From assembly GCA_016787665.1 (NCBI GenBank), contig JAEUUC010000007.1, positions 124,001 to 188,000 on the forward strand: a stretch of DNA of 64,000 bases. The letters run 5' to 3'. This DNA is from Cyclobacteriaceae bacterium. Lineage in GTDB: Bacteria; Bacteroidota; Bacteroidia; Cytophagales; Cyclobacteriaceae. Shown in pieces: positions 58,376 to 64,000 of the stretch. The position numbers and the translations under genes were made by a program. The notes beneath the pieces are model-generated. The model was not told where the DNA came from. It made no database searches and worked only from the letters and a program-made list of their open reading frames with translations. Every line of letters starts with the position of its first letter. The first letter of the stretch is position 1.

Positions 58376-59156
58376 CCTTTTTACGTTTTGCCGGGGCGGC
58401 CTTTTTTGCCTTTGCCTCCTCATCGACAATAACGTCTTCCACCCCGGCCAGGATACGTCCGGAGTGCTCATCGATCACAATTTTTTTCTTTTCCCGAATC
58501 TCGGCAATCTTTTGGGGCGGGATAATGATGTTGCAACCCTGTGCCGCACCGCGCACAACGCTAACCACGGCCAAACCGTTGGAGAGGCTGCCGCGCAAAC
58601 GCTCGTAATATTTCAGAAACTTGTCTTCGATTTTTTTGGCTGCCTTTTCACGTTCGGCCAGCAATCGCTTTTCTTCCTCTTCGCTTTCGCCCAATAGGTT
58701 TTGAAGTTCCTTTTTCTTGTTCTCCAGATCTTCTGTGCGTTCTTTGATCAAGGCTTCGATCTTGGTGATTTCTTCTTTCTTCAGTTCAATTTTTTCCTTG
58801 GCTTCCTTGATGCGTTTTTCGCAAATCTGAACTTCCAGTTCTTGCAATTCGATTTCTTTGCTGATGGCATCAAACTCGCGGTTATTCTTCACGTTCTTCT
58901 GCTGGTCGTTATACTTCTTCACCAGCTTTTCCGCTTCCTTTATACCCTCTTTGTTCTTTTTGATGGCATCCTCTAACTCCTTTTGGTCGGCCTCGAAACG
59001 CGCCATCCGGGTTTTATACCCTTCCAATTCGTCCTCCAGGTCTTGTACCTCATCGGGCAGGTCGCCCCGAAGCTTCTTTAATTCGTCAAGGCTTGAATCT
59101 ATACTTTGAAGTTTTACGAGTGCTTCGAGTTTTTGTGCAACTGTCTGATTTTCCAT
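58368..59156 (-). CDS. Coiled-coil protein with a degenerate C4 zinc ribbon (CT398-like)
   Basis: A 262-residue protein: a long coiled coil (about residues 5-185, rich in Glu and Lys) then a C-terminal zinc-ribbon remnant. The family normally reads CGGC...PPQ...CEHCGRIL; here it is AAQGCNIIIPPQ and IDEHSGRIL, so three of the four zinc cysteines are missing. A structural scaffold or tethering role is likely, though unproven. It lies 3 nt after the Nif3-like gene, as is common for the pair. Confidence 0.85.
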   Translation of the reverse strand: MENQTVAQKLEALVKLQSIDSSLDELKKLRGDLPDEVQDLEDELEGYKTRMARFEADQKELEDAIKKNKEGIKEAEKLVKKYNDQQKNVKNNREFDAISKEIELQELEVQICEKRIKEAKEKIELKKEEITKIEALIKERTEDLENKKKELQNLLGESEEEEKRLLAEREKAAKKIEDKFLKYYERLRGSLSNGLAVVSVVRGAAQGCNIIIPPQKIAEIREKKKIVIDEHSGRILAGVEDVIVDEEAKAKKAAPAKRKKVG

Positions 59157-59159
59157 TAG

Positions 59160-60263
59160 TTAAAAGTAACTTATTGGGTTCGTATCGATTTTCGAAAAAT
59201 TGACTGCAAAAGTAGGGAATTTTTCCTTCAAAACCTTGGCCAGAAGCTCCTTCGTAAACTGCTCGCTTTCGTAGTGCCCGATGTCCGCAATCATGATTTT
59301 CTGCTCAGAATCGAAGAATTCATGGTATTTGAAATCAGCTGTTACCAGCACCTGAGCACCTTCTGCTATGGCCCGTGGAAGCAGGAAGCTGCCGGCCCCT
59401 CCGCAAACGGCCACCCGCTTAATGGCTTTCGGTGGCAGAGCGGTATGCCGGATTACCGGGGTTTTCATATTGTTTTTCAACAAGGTCAGGAACTGTTTGG
59501 GTTCCAGGGGCTGGGGCAATTCACCCACCAGGCCGGCACCCACATCCTGATTGACGTTGTCGATCAGTTGATAGTAATAAGCTACTTCTTCATACGGGTG
59601 ACTGCTGCGAAGTGCGGCCAGAACACTGTCCTTGTTTTGCCGGGGGAACACAACTTCAATGCGGATTTCATCAACCTGTTCCAACTCACCCCGCTGGCCC
59701 AGGTGGGGGTTGGCGTTTTGGTTGGGTCGGAAATACCCTTGCCCGGCCACGCGAAAACTGCAGTATTCATAGTTGCCGATTTGGCCGGCACCGGCCTGAT
59801 GCAAAGCATCCACCACCTGACCTTCGTGTGAGCGGGGTACAAAGGTCACTAACTTGGCCAGCGTACCGGGGCGCGGTGCCAATACGCGGGTGTTAACCAG
59901 CCCCAACCGGTTGGCGATCTCCTGATTAACGCCCGTGCGCACGTGATCCAGGTTGGTATGCAGGGCATAGATCGCGATGTCGTTTTTGATTGCACGGATG
60001 ACGGTACGTTCCACATAGTTTCGGCCGGTGAGTCGCTTCAGGCCCCGAAACACGATCGGGTGATGCGCCACGATCAGATTGCAGCGGCTGGCCATGGCTT
60101 CCTCAATCACATTTTCTGTACAGTCCAGCGTGGTCAGTATGCCGGTAACCGGCCACTGACTGTTTCCGGTGATCAAGCCGCTGTTGTCATACTCCTCCTG
60201 ATAGGCGGGGGGTGCCCATTGTTCGAGGTGCCGAACCACGTCTTGTATCCGTAGTGAGTCCAT
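59160..60263 (-). CDS. Nif3-like dinuclear metal centre protein
   Basis: A 367-residue Nif3/YbgI family protein with the extra central PII-like domain of the long version (about residues 130-235). Metal ligands are visible in VAHHPIVFRG, ALHTNLDHVRTG and ADIGHYESEQ. The family is sometimes annotated as GTP cyclohydrolase 1 type 2, but the reaction is not established here. It is the upstream member of a pair with the coiled-coil gene and is divergent from lpxK. Confidence 0.92.
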   Translation of the reverse strand: MDSLRIQDVVRHLEQWAPPAYQEEYDNSGLITGNSQWPVTGILTTLDCTENVIEEAMASRCNLIVAHHPIVFRGLKRLTGRNYVERTVIRAIKNDIAIYALHTNLDHVRTGVNQEIANRLGLVNTRVLAPRPGTLAKLVTFVPRSHEGQVVDALHQAGAGQIGNYEYCSFRVAGQGYFRPNQNANPHLGQRGELEQVDEIRIEVVFPRQNKDSVLAALRSSHPYEEVAYYYQLIDNVNQDVGAGLVGELPQPLEPKQFLTLLKNNMKTPVIRHTALPPKAIKRVAVCGGAGSFLLPRAIAEGAQVLVTADFKYHEFFDSEQKIMIADIGHYESEQFTKELLAKVLKEKFPTFAVNFSKIDTNPISYF

Positions 60264-60270
60264 GAATGTG

Positions 60271-60278
60271 TAGTTTTG
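60271..60278 (+). promoter_or_regulatory. Promoter -7 element of lpxK
   Basis: TAGTTTTG matches TAnnTTTG, 27 nt before the chosen lpxK ATG at 60306. Confidence 0.5.
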
Positions 60279-60283
60279 GAGCT

Positions 60284-60291
60284 CAAAGTAA
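60284..60291 (-). promoter_or_regulatory. Promoter -7-like element of the Nif3-like gene
   Basis: TTACTTTG on the minus strand matches five of the six fixed positions of TAnnTTTG, 20 nt before the ATG at 60263. It overlaps the opposite lpxK promoter region. Confidence 0.3.
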
Positions 60292-60305
60292 GTGAGAAAA
60301 GGCGA

Positions 60306-61331
60306 ATGGGGTTCCTCCGGCTACTGTTGTTCCCGCTATCCATCCTCTACAACCTGGGGAGCCGGCTTCGGAACCATCTCTATACCATTGGTGTCAAACC
60401 ATCTGTCGCTTTTGAACTTCCGGTTATTGCCGTTGGTAACCTGAATGTGGGCGGCTCAGGCAAAACACCCATGATCGAATATCTGATCCGTCTCCTGAGT
60501 CCACACTCTAAAATCGCAACGCTCAGTCGTGGCTATGGTCGGATGACGCGCGGATTTGTGCTGGCCGGAGAAAGTGCTTCGGCCGATGCGTTAGGCGATG
60601 AGCCGTTCCAACTGGTTCAAAAATTTGGCTCGCAGGTCTATGTCAGCGTGGGTGAGGATCGCGTGGCCGCGATACCCCAGCTCATTCAGGCTCATCCGGA
60701 TACGCAGGTTGTTTTGCTGGACGATGCGTTTCAACACCGCGCGGTGCGCCCGGCTATGTCCATTCTTGTGACGGCCGCGGATCACCCATTCTTTACCGAT
60801 TGGGTTTTGCCGGCCGGCAATCTTCGCGAGAGTCGAACAGGGGCTAGGCGGGCACAGGCCATTGTCGTTACCAAGTGCGATCCTGATTTGTCGGAAACAC
60901 AGATGGAAAGGCTTGCCGCAGGTATCAGACGATATGCCCCGGAGGTGCCTGTCTTTTTCTCGGCTATCCGGTATGGTCAACCGATCTCTTTCGGTAGTGG
61001 GCAGGACTTGGGCACCGATGTGGTCCTGATTTCCGGGATTGGTAACCATCGGCCATTTGAACATTACGCCCGGAGCCGGTGGAGCGTGGTGGAGCACGTG
61101 ACGCTGCCCGACCACCATCGTTATACAAAGGATTTTCTGGAAGGGCTGACCCGTGACTATCCCGGGAAGTGTTTCCTGACTACCGAAAAGGACCGGGCGA
61201 AGTTGATTGACGTCAGGTTTTCGGAGCACATTTCCGCTATGCCCTGGTTTTGCCTGCCCATGGAGATGTATTTTTTGAAAAGTGGTACTGATTTTGATAA
61301 CCTCGTGAAACGCTATGCGCAACGGGGATAA
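60306..61331 (+). CDS. lpxK: Tetraacyldisaccharide 4'-kinase
   Basis: A 341-residue LpxK, which phosphorylates the 4' position of the lipid A precursor at the inner membrane. An N-terminal helix (about residues 2-16) is followed by the P-loop VGNLNVGGSGKTP (about 42-54), LSRGYGR, LGDEPF and LLDDAFQHRAV. The frame is open back to a TTG at 60276, but the promoter element at 60271 makes that start improbable, so ATG 60306 is used. It overlaps the porin gene by 17 nt. Confidence 0.95.
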   Translation: MGFLRLLLFPLSILYNLGSRLRNHLYTIGVKPSVAFELPVIAVGNLNVGGSGKTPMIEYLIRLLSPHSKIATLSRGYGRMTRGFVLAGESASADALGDEPFQLVQKFGSQVYVSVGEDRVAAIPQLIQAHPDTQVVLLDDAFQHRAVRPAMSILVTAADHPFFTDWVLPAGNLRESRTGARRAQAIVVTKCDPDLSETQMERLAAGIRRYAPEVPVFFSAIRYGQPISFGSGQDLGTDVVLISGIGNHRPFEHYARSRWSVVEHVTLPDHHRYTKDFLEGLTRDYPGKCFLTTEKDRAKLIDVRFSEHISAMPWFCLPMEMYFLKSGTDFDNLVKRYAQRG

Positions 61332-63267
61332 GGTAAGGTTATTGGTATGGGTTTGGCTCCTGACCGCTGAGTTGGTGTTGGCGCAGCGACCAACGGGAAT
61401 GCCCACCGGCCCCGCCCAAAGTGACACAACCAAACGGGGCGTGCGCAGGTCGTCTTCCGGCTCAGCCTTGCTGGACGACTCCACCCGCAGGGTGTATGGC
61501 CCCAAAACGACCTTGTGGACCTCCGAGCAAAAGATCTTCAACAACCAGGGTTCTTATGTTCCGCTCGACACCTCGGTTTTCAATTACCACCAGTGGACGT
61601 ACCTGCAGCGTTTGCATAACGGCTACCAAGATCTGGGTAACGTAGGAACCGCGTTGAATCCCATTTTTCCCATGCCCGCTGACGGCATTGGCGTCTCGTC
61701 CGGCTTTACATCCTACCGCGCGTATTATGTTGATCAGGAGCCGGTGTATTACAATACCAAGTCACCGTTCACGCGCATCCGCATCATCTGGGGTGGTCAG
61801 GGCCGATCGATGACGCATGTGGAGTTCAGCCGCAACATCAATCCACGGTGGAATTTTGGATTTGACTATCGGCCGATTCTTGTTGAAAAACAGTTGCAGG
61901 GTGCCGGCCGGGGTGATAGGCAGGTGATCAGTCATTACTATGATTTTTACTCTCGTTATCAATCCAAGAACGATCGCTATTCGATTCTATTTTCGTTTCG
62001 AAGAATTCGACACCGTGTGAATGAGAATGGGGGTGTTGATCTCAATGCCGATGCGACCGAGGAGGACTTTTATGACCCCAATGCAAGGATTAAGTTAACG
62101 ACTATTTCTACTGAGGAACTCCGCAATGGCTTTCACATTTTCCAAACCTACCAGTTAGCAAAGCCCATGCAGGTGTATTGGACGCTCGATCTCGGTCGTT
62201 CAATCAACGTCTTCAATAACCCTGACAAAAGTACCCTGAGCTTTTTTGATACACTGGTGGATAGCGCGGCTGTTGAAAACTCCTTTCGATTTGCTACGGC
62301 CCAGTCGGAGGCCGGTATCAAAGGTTCTGCAGGCTTTCTCTTTTACAATGTCTACTACAAATTCAGGAGATATGTCGTAGAAAACTCATCGTGGGATTCA
62401 ACTGCGCTGACCGCCTTGCCTTTTTCGCACTCCGGCATCGAACATTATCTGGGTGGCCGACTGAGGCTTCAGCTGGATTCCACCCGTTTTCTTCAAGCTG
62501 AAGGCGAGTATTTGTTAGATGGCAATTACCGCCTGCAGGGCAAACTTACAGCACCCTGGTTCGAAGTTTCCGCCTTGAGTCAACTGGCGAAGCCTGCGTT
62601 TATGCCACAAGCCTACCGAGGTACTCATGATTATTGGGCCAACGGATTGGATAATATATTCACAAACCAACTGGGAGGGGAGGTGAGGCTGAGGCGCAAA
62701 CAATTCCTGCTGGCCCCGGGCGCGCGGTACCAGATTATCACCAATCACATTTTCTTCAAATTCAACGACTCAGGAGTTCAAAAGGTACTTCCGGTGCAGG
62801 CAACCGGCAACCAGCAATTGTTGCAGTACTATGTGAGAATGAATTTGCCGCTGGTGAAGAACCTTTTCCTTCGGCCGATGGTCACCTACTCGAGCGTGAT
62901 TCAAAGCGATCAGGACGCTCTGCAAATCCCCGAATTGTTTGTCAATACCCAACTGGCGTTCGAGAACTATCTGTTCAAAAAAGCTATTCAAGTGCAATTG
63001 GGTGCCGAGTTCCACTGGCGCTCTAGCTATTTCGCTTACGGATATGACCCGGCCATACAAAGCTACTATTGGCAAAATCAGGTACGGTCGGAAAGTTTTC
63101 CGTTCGTGGATTTTTTCTTTAACGGTCGCTTTCAGGGAGGCCGCTTTTTTGTACGATACAATAACCTGATGCAGAACTTTCTGGGGCGCGGGTATCAGCC
63201 CACACCTGGCTACCCGGCACAACGGCCGGTCATCGATTTTGGTTTTGACTTAATTTTGTTCGATTAA
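61315..63267 (+). CDS. Putative outer-membrane porin
   Basis: A 650-residue exported protein with a signal peptide (LLVWVWLLTAELVLAQ). The body is rich in alternating aromatic strands (NFGFDYRPILV, YSILFSFRRIRH, FLRPMVTYSSVIQ) and ends with GFDLILFD, an outer-membrane barrel terminus. It resembles the putative porin family of Bacteroidota. The specific solute is unknown. It is co-transcribed with lpxK by overlap. Confidence 0.83.
   Translation: MRNGDKVRLLVWVWLLTAELVLAQRPTGMPTGPAQSDTTKRGVRRSSSGSALLDDSTRRVYGPKTTLWTSEQKIFNNQGSYVPLDTSVFNYHQWTYLQRLHNGYQDLGNVGTALNPIFPMPADGIGVSSGFTSYRAYYVDQEPVYYNTKSPFTRIRIIWGGQGRSMTHVEFSRNINPRWNFGFDYRPILVEKQLQGAGRGDRQVISHYYDFYSRYQSKNDRYSILFSFRRIRHRVNENGGVDLNADATEEDFYDPNARIKLTTISTEELRNGFHIFQTYQLAKPMQVYWTLDLGRSINVFNNPDKSTLSFFDTLVDSAAVENSFRFATAQSEAGIKGSAGFLFYNVYYKFRRYVVENSSWDSTALTALPFSHSGIEHYLGGRLRLQLDSTRFLQAEGEYLLDGNYRLQGKLTAPWFEVSALSQLAKPAFMPQAYRGTHDYWANGLDNIFTNQLGGEVRLRRKQFLLAPGARYQIITNHIFFKFNDSGVQKVLPVQATGNQQLLQYYVRMNLPLVKNLFLRPMVTYSSVIQSDQDALQIPELFVNTQLAFENYLFKKAIQVQLGAEFHWRSSYFAYGYDPAIQSYYWQNQVRSESFPFVDFFFNGRFQGGRFFVRYNNLMQNFLGRGYQPTPGYPAQRPVIDFGFDLILFD
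63251..63258 (+). promoter_or_regulatory. Promoter -7 element of miaE
   Basis: TAATTTTG matches TAnnTTTG within the last codons of the porin gene, 17 nt before the miaE ATG. Confidence 0.4.
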
Positions 63268-63275
63268 TTCTTGAC

Positions 63276-63869
63276 ATGGAAAAACATGTGCTGGGGCTGG
63301 TGATGCCCACCGACCCACGGTGGGCGAATATCGCGCAGAAACACATTGGTGATATTCTGGTCGATCATGCGTACTGTGAACAGAAGGCCGCCACGAGCTG
63401 TATCTCGCTCATTGTCCAGTATTCGGATAAGCCCGATGTGGTGGATGCCCTGACACCCGTAGTTGCCGAAGAATGGAATCACTTTGAACGCGTTCTGGCG
63501 GAATTGCGTAAACGTGGTTTTCCGTTTGGTCCGCCCCGCAAAGATGAGTATGTGGAAAAGATTCAGGGGATTATGAAGAAGGGGGGCACGCGCGAAGAAA
63601 AGCTGGTTGAGCGGCTTTTGTTAAACGCACTGATTGAGGCCCGCAGTTGCGAGCGGTTCCGATTGCTTTGGAAAGAGATTGACGACCGCGAGCTCAGCGC
63701 GTTTTACCACGAGCTCATGGTATCAGAAGCTGGTCACTACAAAAATTTCCTCACGTTGGCCCGAACGTATGCCGAGCCGGCTTACGTGGAGAAACGCTGG
63801 CGAGAGTTTCTGGCCGCGGAAGCCGAGATTGTCAAGGGTTTGGAGGTCCGCAGCGACCGCATGCACTAA
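63276..63869 (+). CDS. miaE: tRNA 2-methylthio-N6-isopentenyladenosine hydroxylase
   Basis: A 197-residue diiron ferritin-like enzyme that hydroxylates ms2i6A in tRNA. The ligand motifs are EEWNHFERV (about residue 66), EARSCERFRL (about 119) and SEAGHYKNF (about 150). It normally acts with MiaA and MiaB, which are not in the window. It ends 4 bp into the convergent gene below. Confidence 0.92.
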   Translation: MEKHVLGLVMPTDPRWANIAQKHIGDILVDHAYCEQKAATSCISLIVQYSDKPDVVDALTPVVAEEWNHFERVLAELRKRGFPFGPPRKDEYVEKIQGIMKKGGTREEKLVERLLLNALIEARSCERFRLLWKEIDDRELSAFYHELMVSEAGHYKNFLTLARTYAEPAYVEKRWREFLAAEAEIVKGLEVRSDRMH

Positions 63870-64000
63870 CGCAGCACCACCCGCACGACACCGGCCGGTT
63901 GCCCTCCTGCGGACACCCGCACGAGGTAAACCCCTGCACTTCCGCGCAGCGAGAGTTTCGTTTCCTGACGGCCTGCGTCTTGTACCCCGCGGTCAATCGA
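63866..64000 (-). CDS. T9SS-secreted protein, C-terminal sorting domain (partial)
   Basis: The last 44 residues of a minus-strand gene that continues beyond the window. They read GVYLVRVSAGGQPAGVVRVV near the stop at 63866-63868, the terminal strands of a type IX secretion sorting domain, preceded by RQETKLSLRGSA. The rest of the protein, and so its function, is not visible. It overlaps the miaE stop by 4 bp. Confidence 0.8.
   Translation of the reverse strand, partial: SIDRGVQDAGRQETKLSLRGSAGVYLVRVSAGGQPAGVVRVVLR

Noticed and set aside
60591..61544. 317-codon open frame opposite lpxK
   Set aside because: No domain or signal is visible, and the opposite strand is a complete LpxK with all motifs.

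Overview
The window comes from a member of the Bacteroidota, most likely the order Cytophagales (inference). The signs are type IX secretion C-terminal sorting domains, an alternative complex III / cytochrome c oxidase locus in the Bacteroidota arrangement, a futalosine-independent menaquinone pathway, the long form of IspG, and repeated matches to the Bacteroidota -7 promoter element TAnnTTTG just upstream of genes. Genes are densely packed; the stretches without a gene are all under about 140 bp, and no tRNA, rRNA, CRISPR array or insertion sequence was seen.

Region 1 (1-15651, all +) is a respiratory locus: the end of actA, actB-F (alternative complex III), cytochrome c oxidase subunits II and I, haem A and haem O synthases, two subunit III proteins and subunit IV, closed by a clear terminator. 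A short assembly/unknown set follows: a Sco-like protein without its copper motif, a DUF420 protein, a small CxxC protein and a DUF983 protein. Menaquinol oxidised by complex III passes electrons through cytochromes c to the aa3-type oxidase, whose haem is made by CtaA/CtaB.

Region 2 (15690-28127) is mixed housekeeping: a very large NtrY-like histidine kinase, MlaF/MlaE lipid transport, a short-chain dehydrogenase, ispG, small conserved proteins, a lipoprotein, a SRAP-fold protein lacking most catalytic residues, a YheT-like hydrolase, a DinB/YfiT protein and a TerC protein.

Region 3 (28238-46105, all -) is the most unusual part: six tightly packed genes reading from 46105 down to 28238. They encode a nucleotide-translocase-like membrane protein fused to HEAT repeats and a cyclic-nucleotide-binding-like domain, a protein of three TIR-like domains, a membrane-anchored nSTAND-type ATPase with coiled coil and WD40 propeller, an outer-membrane barrel protein, a propeller lipoprotein and a 2,546-residue T9SS-secreted protein. 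The layout suggests an inner-membrane sensing/signalling module co-expressed with a cell-surface module; its function is unknown.

Region 4 (46240-56161) holds queA, the menaquinone genes (menC separately; menI-menF-menD-menB-PPC protein-menE as an operon) and, between them, a DUF2807 protein and a LexA-like XRE/S24 regulator with a small partner gene and palindromic sites just upstream. Region 5 (56198-64000) has a histidine phosphatase, a TPR protein, a coiled-coil protein with a degenerate zinc ribbon, a Nif3-like protein, lpxK, a putative porin, miaE and the C-terminus of another T9SS-secreted protein running off the window end.
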